Position numbers and translations under genes: made by a program
Assembly: GCF_031119625.1 (NCBI RefSeq)
Contig: NZ_JAVHZV010000002.1
Location: forward strand, 62,001 to 126,000
Origin: Pseudomonas sp. G34
GTDB taxonomy: Bacteria; Pseudomonadota; Gammaproteobacteria; Pseudomonadales; Pseudomonadaceae
DNA length: 64,000 nt
Direction of reading: 5' to 3'
Notes under the pieces: generated by a model
What the model saw: only the letters and a program-made list of their open reading frames with translations
Told to the model about the DNA's origin: nothing
Databases searched by the model: none
Shown here: positions 8,303 to 17,258 of the stretch, in pieces
How the letters are laid out: each line of letters opens with the position of its first letter
Numbering within the stretch: the first letter of the stretch is position 1

Positions 8303-11300
8303 GCCAGGTCAATCGTCTTTCCCAGGGCGGCCGCATCGATCGCAGCCAGCCGCTGAGCTTCAGCTTCAACGGCCAGACCTACCAGGGTTATGCCGGCGAC
8401 ACCCTGGCCGCCGCGCTGCTGGCCAACGGCGTCGACGTGGTCGGCCGCAGCTTCAAGTACTCGCGCCCGCGCGGCATCGTTGCCGCCGGCGCCGAAGAGC
8501 CCAACGCGGTGCTGCAGATCGGCAGCACCGAAGCGGCGCAGATCCCCAACGTGCGCGCCACCCAGCAGGCCCTGTACGCGAACCTGACGGCTACCAGCAC
8601 CAACGGCTGGCCGAGCGTCAACACCGACCTGATGGGCATTCTCGGCAAGGTCGGCGGCGGCATGATGCCGCCGGGGTTCTACTACAAGACCTTCATGTAT
8701 CCGCAGAACCTGTGGCTGACCTACGAGAAGTACATCCGCAAGGCGGCAGGCCTCGGTCGTGCGCCGAAGGAAAACGATCCGGATATCTACGACTACCTGA
8801 ACCAGCACTGCGACGTGCTGGTGGTCGGCGCCGGCCCTGCCGGTCTGGCCGCAGCCCTGGCCGCCGGTCGCAGTGGCGCCCGGGTGATTCTTGCCGACGA
8901 GCAGGAAGAACTTGGCGGCAGCCTGCTCTCCACCCGCGAGATGCTCGACGACAAACCCGCCGCCGAATGGGCCGCCAAGGCCATCGCCGAGCTCGAGGCC
9001 ATGCCGGAAGTGACCCTGCTGGCGCGGGCCACGGTCAACGGTTACCACGACCACAACTTCCTCACCATCCACCAGCGCCTCACCGATCACCTCGGTGAAG
9101 TGGCGCCGATGGGCCAGCCGCGCCAGCGCATGCACCGTGTGCGTGCCGGCCGTGTGGTGCTGGCCACCGGTGCCCACGAGCGGCCGCTGGTGTACGGCAA
9201 CAACGACGTGCCCGGCAACATGCTCGCCGATGCGGTGTCGACCTACGTACGCCGTTATGGCGTGGCGCCTGGTCAGAAGCTGGTGCTGTCGACCAACAAC
9301 GATTACGCCTACCGCGTGGTGCTCGACTGGCTCGACGCCGGTCGCCAGGTGGTGGCCGTGGCCGACGCCCGCAGCAACCCGCGCGGCAGCTGGGTCGAAG
9401 AAGCGCGCCGGCGTGGCGTGCGGGTGCTCACCAGCAGCGCGGTGGTCGAAGCGCGCGGCAGCAAGCGCGTCACCGGTGCACGTATCTGCGCCATCGACGC
9501 CGCCAAGCACAAGGTCACCAGCCCCGGCGAGACCCTCGACTGCGACCTGATCGTCAGCTCCGGCGGCTACAGCCCGGTGGTGCACCTGGCCTCGCACCTC
9601 GGTGGTCGCCCGGTATGGCGTGAAGACATCCTCGCCTTCATACCAGGCGAAGGCTTCCAGAAGCGCCACTGCGCCGGTGCCGTGAACGGTGTGTTCGGCA
9701 TGGGCGACAGCCTCGCCGATGGCTTCGAGGCCGGTGCCAAGGCCGCGGCCGAAGTGGGCTTCCAGCCGGTGACCGGCACCCTGCCGAAGGCCGAGAAGCG
9801 CATCGAGGAAGCCTCGATTGCCCTGTTCCAGGTGCCCCACGACAAGAACACCGCGCGTGCGCCGAAGCAGTTCGTCGATCAGCAGAACGATGTCACCGCT
9901 GCCGGTATCGAGCTGGCCACCCGTGAAGGCTTCGAGTCGGTCGAGCACGTCAAGCGCTACACCGCGCTGGGCTTCGGTACCGACCAGGGCAAACTGGGCA
10001 ACATCAACGGCCTGGCCATCGCCGCCCGTTCGCTGGGCATCAGCATCAGTGAGATGGGCACCACCATGTTCCGCCCGAACTACACCCCGGTGACCTTCGG
10101 CGCCATCGCCGGTCGTCATTGCGGCGACCTGTTCGAGCCCAAGCGCTACACCGCCCTGCACAAGTGGCACCTGGAAAATGGCGCCGAGTTCGAGGACGTC
10201 GGCCAATGGAAGCGCCCCTGGTACTTCCCGAAAAACGGTGAAGACCTGCACGCCGCCGTGGCCCGCGAGTGCCTGGCCGTGCGCAACGCGGTGGGCATCC
10301 TCGATGCCTCGACCCTGGGCAAGATCGACATCCAGGGCCCGGATGCCCGCGAGTTCCTCAACCGCGTGTACACCAACGCCTGGACCAAGCTGGACGTCGG
10401 CAAGGCCCGCTACGGCCTGATGTGCAAGGAAGACGGCATGGTCTTCGACGACGGTGTGACCGCCTGCCTGGCCGACAACCATTTCCTCATGACCACCACC
10501 ACCGGCGGCGCTGCCCGGGTGATGGAGTGGCTGGAGATCTACCACCAGACCGAATGGCCGGAGCTGAAGGTGTACTTCACCTCGGTCACCGACCACTGGG
10601 CGACCATGACCCTGTCCGGCCCCAACAGCCGCAAGCTGCTGGCCGAGGTCACCGACATCGACCTGGACAAGGACGCCTTCCCGTTTATGACCTGGAAGGA
10701 AGGCAACGTCGGCGGTGTGCCGGCGCGGGTATTCCGCATCTCCTTCACCGGTGAGCTGAGCTACGAAGTCAACGTGCAGGCCAACTATGCCCTGGGCGTG
10801 TGGGAGAAGATCATCGCCGCCGGCCAGAAGCACGGCCTGACCCCGTACGGCACCGAGACCATGCACGTGCTGCGTGCCGAGAAGGGCTTCATCATCGTCG
10901 GCCAGGACACCGACGGCTCGGTCACCCCGGACGACCTGAACATGGGCTGGTGCGTGGGTCGTACCAAACCGTTCTCCTGGATCGGCTGGCGCGGCATGAA
11001 CCGTGAAGACTGCCTCAAGGAAAACCGCAAGCAGCTGGTCGGCCTCAAGCCGGTGGACCCGAACAAGGTGCTGCCAGAAGGCGCACAGCTGGTGTTCGAT
11101 GCCAAGCAGCCGATTCCGATGACCATGGTCGGCCACGTCACCTCCAGCTACATGAGCGCCGCGATGGGCCATTCCTTCGCCATGGCCCTGGTCAGGGGCG
11201 GCCTCAAGCGCATCGGCGAGCGGGTGTTCGCGCCGCTGGTCGATGGCAGCGTGATCGAAGCCGAAATCGTCAGCTCCGTGTTCTATGACCCGAAAGGGGA

Positions 11301-11316
11301 TCGCCAGAATGTCTAA
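8299..11316 (+). CDS. soxA: Sarcosine oxidase alpha subunit
   Basis: This 1005-residue subunit is the largest of the tetramer. The N-terminal region (about 1-100, including SFKYSRPRGIVAAGAEEPN) resembles the ferredoxin-like domain of the family. A NAD-binding Rossmann fold begins at VLVVGAGPAGLAAALAAGRS (about residue 173). The C-terminal 400 residues (from about 610) form a GcvT-like aminomethyltransferase domain that binds THF and converts the imine intermediate to 5,10-methylene-THF. The start overlaps soxD by 4 nt; the end overlaps soxG by 8 nt. A long open frame on the opposite strand is an artefact of GC-rich codon use. Confidence 0.96.
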   Translation: MSQVNRLSQGGRIDRSQPLSFSFNGQTYQGYAGDTLAAALLANGVDVVGRSFKYSRPRGIVAAGAEEPNAVLQIGSTEAAQIPNVRATQQALYANLTATSTNGWPSVNTDLMGILGKVGGGMMPPGFYYKTFMYPQNLWLTYEKYIRKAAGLGRAPKENDPDIYDYLNQHCDVLVVGAGPAGLAAALAAGRSGARVILADEQEELGGSLLSTREMLDDKPAAEWAAKAIAELEAMPEVTLLARATVNGYHDHNFLTIHQRLTDHLGEVAPMGQPRQRMHRVRAGRVVLATGAHERPLVYGNNDVPGNMLADAVSTYVRRYGVAPGQKLVLSTNNDYAYRVVLDWLDAGRQVVAVADARSNPRGSWVEEARRRGVRVLTSSAVVEARGSKRVTGARICAIDAAKHKVTSPGETLDCDLIVSSGGYSPVVHLASHLGGRPVWREDILAFIPGEGFQKRHCAGAVNGVFGMGDSLADGFEAGAKAAAEVGFQPVTGTLPKAEKRIEEASIALFQVPHDKNTARAPKQFVDQQNDVTAAGIELATREGFESVEHVKRYTALGFGTDQGKLGNINGLAIAARSLGISISEMGTTMFRPNYTPVTFGAIAGRHCGDLFEPKRYTALHKWHLENGAEFEDVGQWKRPWYFPKNGEDLHAAVARECLAVRNAVGILDASTLGKIDIQGPDAREFLNRVYTNAWTKLDVGKARYGLMCKEDGMVFDDGVTACLADNHFLMTTTTGGAARVMEWLEIYHQTEWPELKVYFTSVTDHWATMTLSGPNSRKLLAEVTDIDLDKDAFPFMTWKEGNVGGVPARVFRISFTGELSYEVNVQANYALGVWEKIIAAGQKHGLTPYGTETMHVLRAEKGFIIVGQDTDGSVTPDDLNMGWCVGRTKPFSWIGWRGMNREDCLKENRKQLVGLKPVDPNKVLPEGAQLVFDAKQPIPMTMVGHVTSSYMSAAMGHSFAMALVRGGLKRIGERVFAPLVDGSVIEAEIVSSVFYDPKGDRQNV

Positions 11317-11938
11317 CGCCAATGTTTATCAGCAACGCCCAGCCGACATCGCCGGGCAATCCTCCCTGCACCATGCCGGTTTGCACGAATTGGCCGGCAA
11401 GGGCCGCCAGGGCGCCGGCGTCACGCTGCGCGAAAAGAGCCTGCTGGGCCACTTGGTCCTGCGTGGCGACGGCGACGATGCCAACTTCGCCGGCGGCGTG
11501 CACAAGGCCCTCGGCCTGGAGCTGCCGGGCGCGCTGACCCTGGTGGCCACCGGCGACACTTCGCTGCAGTGGCTGGGCCCGGACGAATGGCTGCTGATCG
11601 TGCCCGGCGGCAGCGAGTTCGAGGTCGAGGGCAAGCTGCGCGAGGCCCTGGACGGCCAGCATATTTCGGTGGTCAACGTCAGCGGCGGGCAGACCCTGCT
11701 GGAGCTCTCCGGGCCGAAGGTGCGCGAGCTGCTGATGAAATCCAGCAGCTACGACGTGCACCCGAACAACTTCCCGGTCGGCAAGGCAGTGGGCACGGTG
11801 TTCGCCAAGTCCCAGCTGGTTATTCGCCACACCGGCGAAGACACCTGGGAACTGCTGATCCGCCGCAGCTTCTCCGACTACTTCTGGCTGTGGCTGCAGG
11901 ATGCCAGCGCCGAGTATGGGCTGGCCGTCGAGGCCTGA
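11309..11938 (+). CDS. soxG: Sarcosine oxidase gamma subunit
   Basis: This 209-residue gamma subunit completes the SoxBDAG heterotetramer. The protein shows the family's GcvT-like fold features, including LQWLGPDEWLLI (about residues 86-97) and a C-terminal LLIRRSFSDYFWLWLQDA. I chose ATG 11309 (MSNANVYQQRP), which overlaps the end of soxA by 8 nt; an in-frame start at 11285 would lie deeper inside soxA. It is the last gene before a 377-bp intergenic stretch with repeats. Confidence 0.93.
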   Translation: MSNANVYQQRPADIAGQSSLHHAGLHELAGKGRQGAGVTLREKSLLGHLVLRGDGDDANFAGGVHKALGLELPGALTLVATGDTSLQWLGPDEWLLIVPGGSEFEVEGKLREALDGQHISVVNVSGGQTLLELSGPKVRELLMKSSSYDVHPNNFPVGKAVGTVFAKSQLVIRHTGEDTWELLIRRSFSDYFWLWLQDASAEYGLAVEA

Positions 11939-11985
11939 GGCGCCCGCTCCGGTGAGCGGCAGTATGACGGCGAAGGCAGCCCCTC

Positions 11986-12073
11986 GTAGGGTGGACGACG
12001 CTTGCCTGCGCGGCCCGATCCGTCCACCGCACTACCATCGTAATGGTGGACAAAAGAGCGTTGTCCACCCTAC
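11986..12073. repeat. Inverted-repeat element with GTAGGGTGGAC ends
   Basis: Perfect 11-bp terminal inverted repeats GTAGGGTGGAC (11986-11996) and GTCCACCCTAC (12063-12073) extend with one mismatch to about 16 bp. An internal GTCCACC / GGTGGAC pair (12022-12028, 12045-12051) and ACCAT / ATGGT form a second hairpin. It resembles the element between glyA and soxB (GTAGGG ends, nested palindromes). It is probably a dispersed non-coding repeat. Confidence 0.75.
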
Positions 12074-12135
12074 GGGCTGAGTTTTCGTTTCGCTAAGCGG
12101 TATGTTCAAAGCAGAGGCGGGCATTGGTGATTTAC

Positions 12136-12175
12136 TGTGGGAGCGGGCCATGCCCGCGAAAAGTCACGGGCATGG
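12136..12175 (+). repeat. REP element
   Basis: TGTGGGAGCGGGCCATGCCC followed by GCGAA is the Pseudomonas REP core seen again three times near 16.2-16.5 kb. CCATGCCCG (12148-12156) pairs with CGGGCATGG (12167-12175) in a 9-bp stem. Confidence 0.8.
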
Positions 12176-12315
12176 ACTAGGCGTCCCCGCCCGTTGCCAC
12201 AGACCACCGCTCCCCCTTTGCTTCACCAAGGCTGCGTATGGACGCAGCCAATGACGCTCCCCGTCGTGCACTGCCGGTCGGCGCATGGGAGCGATCTGCA
12301 TAAGGAATCGCTTGC

Positions 12316-13173
12316 ATGAGCCGCACCCCCGACACCTGGATTCTCACCGCCCACTGCCCGAGCCTGTTGGGCACCGTGGACGTGGTGACCCGCTACCTGT
12401 TCGAGCAGGGCTGCTACGTCACCGAGCACCACAGCTTCGATGACCGCCTGGCCAATCGCTTCTTCATCCGCGTCGAATTTCGCACTCAGGCCGATTTCGA
12501 TGAGGCGACCTTCCTTGCTGGCCTCAACGAACGTACCGCGCCCTTCGAGATGCGCACCGAGCTGACGCCGCCCGGCTATCGCGCCAAGGTGGTGATCATG
12601 GTTTCCAAGGCCGACCACTGCCTCAACGACCTGCTTTACCGCCAGCGCACCGGCCAGTTGCCGATGGACATCACCGCCATCGTCTCCAACCACCCGGACC
12701 TCAAGCCGCTCGCCGACTGGCATGGCATCCCGTATCACCATTTCCCCCTCGACCCCAATGACAAGCCCGCCCAGGAGCGCCGGGTGATGCAGGTGGTCGA
12801 GGACACCGGCGCCGAACTGGTGGTGCTCGCCCGCTACATGCAGGTGCTGTCCGCCGACCTGTGCCGCAAGCTCGATGGCCGCGCGATCAACATCCACCAC
12901 TCGTTGCTGCCCGGCTTCAAGGGCGCCAAGCCCTACCACCAGGCGTACCAGAAGGGCGTCAAGCTGGTCGGCGCCACCGCCCACTTCATCAACAACGACC
13001 TGGATGAAGGCCCGATCATCACCCAGGGGGTGGAAAGCGTCGATCATGCGCACTACCCCGAGGATCTGGTAGCAAAAGGCCGCGATATCGAATGCCTGAC
13101 CCTGGCCCGTGCGGTCGGTTACTTCCTCGAACGCCGGGTGTTCCTCAATGCCAATCGCACCGTGGTGCTTTGA
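12316..13173 (+). CDS. purU: Formyltetrahydrofolate deformylase
   Basis: This 285-residue enzyme hydrolyses 10-formyl-THF to formate and THF. An N-terminal ACT-type regulatory domain (about 1-85, starting TWILTAHCPSLLGTVDVVT) is followed by a formyltransferase-like catalytic domain with the INIHHSLLPGFKGAKPYHQA signature near residues 194-213 and an essential aspartate in the final third (ESVDHAHYPEDL). An AAGGA lies upstream of the ATG at 12316. Placed after sox and before fdhA (as purU2 in PAO1), it probably recycles THF loaded with one-carbon units from sarcosine. Confidence 0.95.
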   Translation: MSRTPDTWILTAHCPSLLGTVDVVTRYLFEQGCYVTEHHSFDDRLANRFFIRVEFRTQADFDEATFLAGLNERTAPFEMRTELTPPGYRAKVVIMVSKADHCLNDLLYRQRTGQLPMDITAIVSNHPDLKPLADWHGIPYHHFPLDPNDKPAQERRVMQVVEDTGAELVVLARYMQVLSADLCRKLDGRAINIHHSLLPGFKGAKPYHQAYQKGVKLVGATAHFINNDLDEGPIITQGVESVDHAHYPEDLVAKGRDIECLTLARAVGYFLERRVFLNANRTVVL

Positions 13174-13391
13174 CTGGCAACGTGCCGCACAGAGAACGGC
13201 GACGGTCGGTTTTGTATCCACGGCCGCGCCGCCCGCTAGCTAGTCTGGCTAAACCCATTCGCGCTGCCTGCATCGTCAGCGCGACAGCTCGGTAGCCGTC
13301 CTGCCCTTACCGGCGGGTGCCGAGACAGGCGCTTCAATACTCCATTGCAAGACCTACGCGCCTTGCATCCACAAGAAGAAAGGAGATTCAT

Positions 13392-14591
13392 ATGTCTGGT
13401 AATCGCGGTGTCGTCTATCTCGGCACAGGCAAGGTCGAAGTCCAGAAGATCGACTATCCGAAGATGCAGGATCCGCGCGGTCGCAAGATCGAGCACGGGG
13501 TCATCCTCAAGGTCGTTTCCACCAACATCTGCGGCTCCGACCAGCACATGGTGCGCGGCCGTACCACGGCCCAGGTCGGCCTGGTGCTCGGCCACGAGAT
13601 CACCGGTGAGGTGATCGAGAAGGGCAGTGACGTCGAGAACCTGAAGATCGGTGATCTGGTTTCGGTGCCGTTCAACGTCGCCTGTGGCCGCTGCCGCTCG
13701 TGCAAGGAGCAGCACACCGGCGTGTGCCTGACCGTCAACCCGGCGCGTGCCGGCGGCGCCTATGGCTACGTCGACATGGGCGACTGGACCGGCGGCCAGG
13801 CCGAATACGTGCTGGTGCCTTACGCCGACTTCAACCTGCTCAAGCTGCCGGATCGCGACAAGGCCATGGAGAAGATCCGCGACCTGACCTGCCTTTCCGA
13901 CATTCTGCCGACCGGCTACCACGGTGCCGTTACCGCCGGCGTTGGCCCCGGCAGCAGCGTCTATATCGCCGGTGCCGGCCCGGTTGGCCTGGCGGCTGCT
14001 GCCTCGGCCCGTTTGCTGGGCGCCGCGGTGGTGATCGTCGGTGACGTCAACCCGGTGCGCCTGGCCCATGCCAAGGCTCAGGGCTTCGAGATCGCCGACC
14101 TGTCCAAGGACACCCCGCTGCATGAACAGATCGCCGACCTGCTCGGTGAGCCGGAAGTGGATTGTGCGGTCGATGCGGTAGGCTTCGAAGCCCGCGGTCA
14201 CGGTCACTCCGGTGCCCAGCAGGAAGCGCCGGCCACGGTGCTCAACTCGCTGATGGGCGTGGTACGGGTCGCCGGCAAGATCGGTATTCCCGGCCTCTAC
14301 GTCACCGAAGACCCGGGCGCAGTGGACGCCGCCGCGAAGATCGGCAGCCTGAGCATCCGCTTCGGCCTCGGCTGGGCCAAGTCGCACAGTTTCCACACCG
14401 GCCAGACCCCGGTGATGAAGTACAACCGCGCCCTGATGCAGGCCATCATGTGGGACCGCATCAACATCGCCGAAGTGGTTGGCGTGCAGGTGATCAGCCT
14501 GGACGACGCGCCGCGTGGTTACGGCGAGTTCGATGCCGGCGTGCCGAAGAAATTCGTCATCGACCCGCACAAGATGTTCAGCGCAGCCTGA
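13392..14591 (+). CDS. fdhA: Glutathione-independent formaldehyde dehydrogenase
   Basis: This 399-residue zinc-dependent medium-chain dehydrogenase oxidises formaldehyde released by betaine and sarcosine demethylation to formate with NAD. The catalytic zinc region is NICGSDQHMV and GHEITGEV; structural zinc cysteines lie in CGRCRSCKEQHTGVC; the NAD-binding fold is GAGPVGLAAAASARLLGA. I chose ATG 13392 (MSGNRGVVYLG) because AAAGGAG sits upstream at ideal spacing; a longer frame to 13317 lacks support. A 218-bp gap from purU and its own terminator suggest it may be transcribed separately. Confidence 0.96.
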   Translation: MSGNRGVVYLGTGKVEVQKIDYPKMQDPRGRKIEHGVILKVVSTNICGSDQHMVRGRTTAQVGLVLGHEITGEVIEKGSDVENLKIGDLVSVPFNVACGRCRSCKEQHTGVCLTVNPARAGGAYGYVDMGDWTGGQAEYVLVPYADFNLLKLPDRDKAMEKIRDLTCLSDILPTGYHGAVTAGVGPGSSVYIAGAGPVGLAAAASARLLGAAVVIVGDVNPVRLAHAKAQGFEIADLSKDTPLHEQIADLLGEPEVDCAVDAVGFEARGHGHSGAQQEAPATVLNSLMGVVRVAGKIGIPGLYVTEDPGAVDAAAKIGSLSIRFGLGWAKSHSFHTGQTPVMKYNRALMQAIMWDRINIAEVVGVQVISLDDAPRGYGEFDAGVPKKFVIDPHKMFSAA

Positions 14592-14599
14592 GGCAAACG

Positions 14600-14627
14600 A
14601 GCGGAGCCCCAGGGTTCCGCTTTTTGT
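14600..14627 (+). terminator. Rho-independent terminator after fdhA
   Basis: AGCGGA...TCCGCT (14600-14605 with 14616-14621), extended inward by CCC/GGG pairing, runs into TTTTTTGTTT. It lies 9 bp after the fdhA stop. Confidence 0.88.
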
Positions 14628-14694
14628 TTAGCCCTTTTCTTCCGGCGGCAGGCGCGGCTGCTACCCTGTCAGGTTCGACCTGCAGGAGCAACCT

Positions 14695-15129
14695 ATGAGC
14701 CTTGACCGCCGGATTTCCCTGATCACCCTCGGCGTCGCCGACGTACAGGCCAGCGCTGCCTTTTACGAAAGGCTGGGCTGGACGCGCTCGTCCGCTTCCC
14801 AGGAACAGATCGTCTTCATCAAGCTCAAGGGGCTGGCCCTGGGGCTGTTCTCCCGCGATGAGCTGGCCAGGGACGCCAACCTGCCCGAAGCTGGGCCGGC
14901 AGGCTTTTCCGGCATTACCCTGGCGCACAACCTGGAAAGCCCGGAGGCGGTGGATGTGGCCATGGCCCTTGCGGTGGCAGCCGGCGGCCGACAGGTCAAG
15001 GCGCCCGAGAAAGTCTTCTGGGGTGGTTATTCGGGCTACTTCGCCGACCCCGATGGCCATCTCTGGGAGTTGGCGCACAACCCCTTCGCGCCACTCGACG
15101 AGGCCGGCCACATGATCCTGCCGGATTGA
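14695..15129 (+). CDS. VOC (glyoxalase/bleomycin-resistance fold) family protein
   Basis: This 144-residue protein has two beta-alpha-beta-beta-beta halves of the vicinal oxygen chelate fold: ISLITLGVADVQASAAFYERLGW at the start and GGYSGYFADPDGHLWELAHNP near the end. FADPDGHLWELA is the usual second-half signature with a possible metal-ligand glutamate. An AGGAGCAACCT ribosome binding site precedes the ATG. Members include glyoxalases, dioxygenases and resistance proteins, and nothing here fixes the substrate. It is convergent with the acyltransferase gene at 15155. Confidence 0.88.
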   Translation: MSLDRRISLITLGVADVQASAAFYERLGWTRSSASQEQIVFIKLKGLALGLFSRDELARDANLPEAGPAGFSGITLAHNLESPEAVDVAMALAVAAGGRQVKAPEKVFWGGYSGYFADPDGHLWELAHNPFAPLDEAGHMILPD

Positions 15130-15154
15130 TCGATCTGCCCCGGCTCGAGCAGGC

Positions 15155-16048
15155 TCAGCCCTTGGCTTCCTGCTTGAGCCTGGCGATCAGCGCATCCTTT
15201 TCTTCCCACAGCCCGCTGACCCACTCCTGCACATGCAGGCGAAAGTCCGGATCGTTCTGGTAGTCGCCTTGCCAGAGCGCGGGTTCCAGCGCGCGGGTGC
15301 GGATATCCATGATGACCTTCGGCACCTGGCCGCTGGCCAGCTTCCAGAAGCCGGGCGGCGTGCCTTCCGGGTAGACCAGGGTGACGTCGAGAATGGCGTC
15401 GAGCTGTTCACCCAGGGCGGCCAGCACGAAGGCCACCCCGCCGGCCTTGGGCTTGAGCAGGTGCCGGTAGGGCGAGCCCTGCTGGGCCTGCTTGGCCGGG
15501 GTGAAGCGCGTGCCCTCCAGGTAATTGACCACCGTCACCGGCAAGTCGCGGAATTTCTCGCAGGCGCGGCGGGTGATCTCCAGGTCCTGGCCCTTGAGGT
15601 GCGGGTACTTCTCCAGCTTGGCCTTGCTGTAGCGCTTCATGAACGGGTAATCCAGCGCCCAGAACGCCAGGCCGAGAAACGGCACCCAGATCAGCTGCTG
15701 CTTGAGAAAGAACTTGAAGTACGGCGTCTTGCGGTTGAACGCCTGCACCAACGCGGGAATATCGACCCACGACTGGTGGTTGCTGATGATCAGGTAGGAG
15801 GTGTCCTGGCGCAGCTCGGCGTTGCCGCGAATGTCCCATTGGGTGGGGGTGAGCGCGGCGAAGATGCGCTTGCAGTTCTCCGCCCAGGCCTCGGCGATAT
15901 TCATCACCTGGCGCGAACAGGCGGCTTTCAGCGCCTTGCCGGGCAACACCAGCCTGCCGATGGCGATCAGCATCATCGGCCCGATCAGGATCAGGGTGTT
16001 GAGCAACAACAGAAGGATAACGGTGATGCCGGTGAGCAGGCGGCGCAT
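15155..16048 (-). CDS. YihG-like lysophospholipid acyltransferase
   Basis: This 297-residue protein of the PlsC/LPLAT superfamily probably transfers an acyl chain to lysophosphatidic acid at the inner membrane. It has an N-terminal membrane segment, then the catalytic NHQSWVD box (NHxxxxD), the FFLKQQLIWVPFLGLAFWALD block typical of E. coli YihG, and the substrate-binding EGTRFTP motif. I chose ATG 16048 (MRRLLTGITVIL) because AAGGAG lies upstream. It is an accessory 1-acylglycerol-phosphate acyltransferase rather than the essential PlsC, by its closer resemblance to YihG. Confidence 0.88.
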   Translation of the reverse strand: MRRLLTGITVILLLLLNTLILIGPMMLIAIGRLVLPGKALKAACSRQVMNIAEAWAENCKRIFAALTPTQWDIRGNAELRQDTSYLIISNHQSWVDIPALVQAFNRKTPYFKFFLKQQLIWVPFLGLAFWALDYPFMKRYSKAKLEKYPHLKGQDLEITRRACEKFRDLPVTVVNYLEGTRFTPAKQAQQGSPYRHLLKPKAGGVAFVLAALGEQLDAILDVTLVYPEGTPPGFWKLASGQVPKVIMDIRTRALEPALWQGDYQNDPDFRLHVQEWVSGLWEEKDALIARLKQEAKG

Positions 16049-16550
16049 GGCAGCTCCTTGTGGGCACGAGGTGTTCATCATAGGCAGACAGCAGGCTGGC
16101 GCCAAATCGATGTGCTGAGCAAGGTGTTATCGGCTGTCAGTTGCTAGGCGACTGGCGTTGGTAAGGCGAAAGCGGCCACTTTTCCTCACGCTCTGCATGG
16201 GAATGCCCTCGTAAGAGTACAAAGCCTGTGGGAGCGGGCCATGCCCGCGAAGCGATCTGAGGCAGGACGAAGCTCTCGCTGAATACCCGCGAAGATTGCA
16301 TGCCGTGCGCGGTCGGAGCAGGCGCAGAGCACCTTGGCCTGAGCTCCCACGCTGGAGCGTGGGAGCCATCGTAAGAGTGCAAAACCTGTGGGAGCGGGCC
16401 ATGCCCGCGAAGCGATCTGAGGCAGGGCGAAGCTCTTGCTGAATGCCCGCGAAGATTTCGCGGGCATGGCCCGCTCCCACAAATATGGCCCGCTCACACA
16501 GATACTGCACCGAGCGGCGCTACCGCCACTGAGCCGCCTGGAGCACCCGC
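16049..16550. other. 502-bp non-coding region with REP cluster
   Basis: No gene was recognised. The region between the acyltransferase start and the rsmE end is filled by REP elements and a roughly 90-bp direct duplication (see repeats at 16203-16481). It contains the acyltransferase promoter and the end of the ubi-tat-rsmE operon. Confidence 0.75.
16203..16481. repeat. REP cluster with 90-bp direct repeat
   Basis: REP cores occur at 16227-16252 and 16387-16411 (same orientation) and inverted at 16458-16481. The surrounding sequence is duplicated: 16203-16293 and 16365-16456 share CGTAAGAGT, the REP, AGCGATCTGAGGCAG and CCCGCGAAGATT with few differences. Between them GCTCCCACGCT / AGCGTGGGAGC (16343-16353, 16356-16366) forms a perfect 11-bp hairpin. 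GCCCGCGAA / TTCGCGGGC (16445-16453, 16457-16465) forms another. Confidence 0.85.
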
Positions 16551-17258
16551 TCAGAACAACCGGGCAAGCAGCGCGGTGACCGCCGTTTCCACCCGCAGGA
16601 TGCGCTCACCAAGCTGCACCGGCTGCAGGCCGGCTTCGGCCAGCTTGTCCACTTCGTAGGGAATCCAGCCGCCCTCGGGGCCGATGGCCAGGGTCACCGG
16701 CTGTTCGACGGCGCGCGGGCAGGCCGGGTACTCGCCAGGGTGGCCGGTCAGGCCGAGGGTGCCGGCGGCCAGCTGTGGCAGGCGATCCTCGACGAAGGGC
16801 TTGAAGCGCTTCTCGATGATCACCTCGGGAAGCAGCGTATCGCGGGCCTGCTCCAGGCCGAGGATCAGTTGCTCGCGAATCGCTGCCGGCTCGAGGAAGG
16901 GCGTCTGCCAGAAGCTCTTTTCCACCCGGTAGCTGTTGAGCAGGATCAGCCGCGGTACGCCCATGGCGCTGACACTCTGCAGCACGCGCTTGAGCATCTT
17001 CGGGCGCGGCAGGGCGAGCAGCAGGGTGATCGGCAGCTTGGCCGGCGGCGGCTGGTCGAAGGCGACCTGCAGCTCCGCGCTCGTTGTATCCAGCTGCAGC
17101 AGCTGACCGCTGCCCATCTGGCCACCGAGGCGGCCGACACGCAGGGTGTCGCCGTTTTCGGCGCGGTGTACCTCATTGAGGTGAACCAGGCGCCGACCGC
17201 TCAAGCGCACGCGGTCGGCGGCGACGAAGTCGCCGTCCTCGAGCAGCAGCAGGTTCAT
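16551..17258 (-). CDS. rsmE: 16S rRNA (uracil1498-N3)-methyltransferase
   Basis: This 235-residue SPOUT-class enzyme methylates N3 of U1498 in 16S rRNA of the 30S subunit. An N-terminal PUA-like RNA-binding part (about 1-70) is followed by the knotted SAM-binding domain with [12 protein letters not shown] and the [15 protein letters not shown] motif at the C-terminus. The start overlaps the tatC stop by 4 nt, so it is the last cistron of the ubi-his-tat operon, as in P. aeruginosa. Confidence 0.95.
   Translation of the reverse strand: MNLLLLEDGDFVAADRVRLSGRRLVHLNEVHRAENGDTLRVGRLGGQMGSGQLLQLDTTSAELQVAFDQPPPAKLPITLLLALPRPKMLKRVLQSVSAMGVPRLILLNSYRVEKSFWQTPFLEPAAIREQLILGLEQARDTLLPEVIIEKRFKPFVEDRLPQLAAGTLGLTGHPGEYPACPRAVEQPVTLAIGPEGGWIPYEVDKLAEAGLQPVQLGERILRVETAVTALLARLF

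Larger units (their letters stand above)
11939..12315. other. soxG-purU intergenic region with repeats
   Basis: There is no gene in these 377 bp. From left to right it holds an inverted-repeat element (11986-12073), a REP sequence (12136-12175), and a perfect hairpin GGCTGCGT / ACGCAGCC with an ATGG tetraloop (12230-12249) 66 bp before purU. I see no T-tract terminator after soxG. Confidence 0.7.

Noticed and set aside
8221..11322. 1033-codon open frame antisense to soxA
   Set aside because: It is the mirror of soxA in GC-rich DNA; the translation is low-complexity H/V/G/A-rich with no recognisable domain.
16203..16481. CRISPR array
   Set aside because: There are only two direct copies of about 90 bp containing REP cores; no short regular repeats and spacers, and no cas genes.
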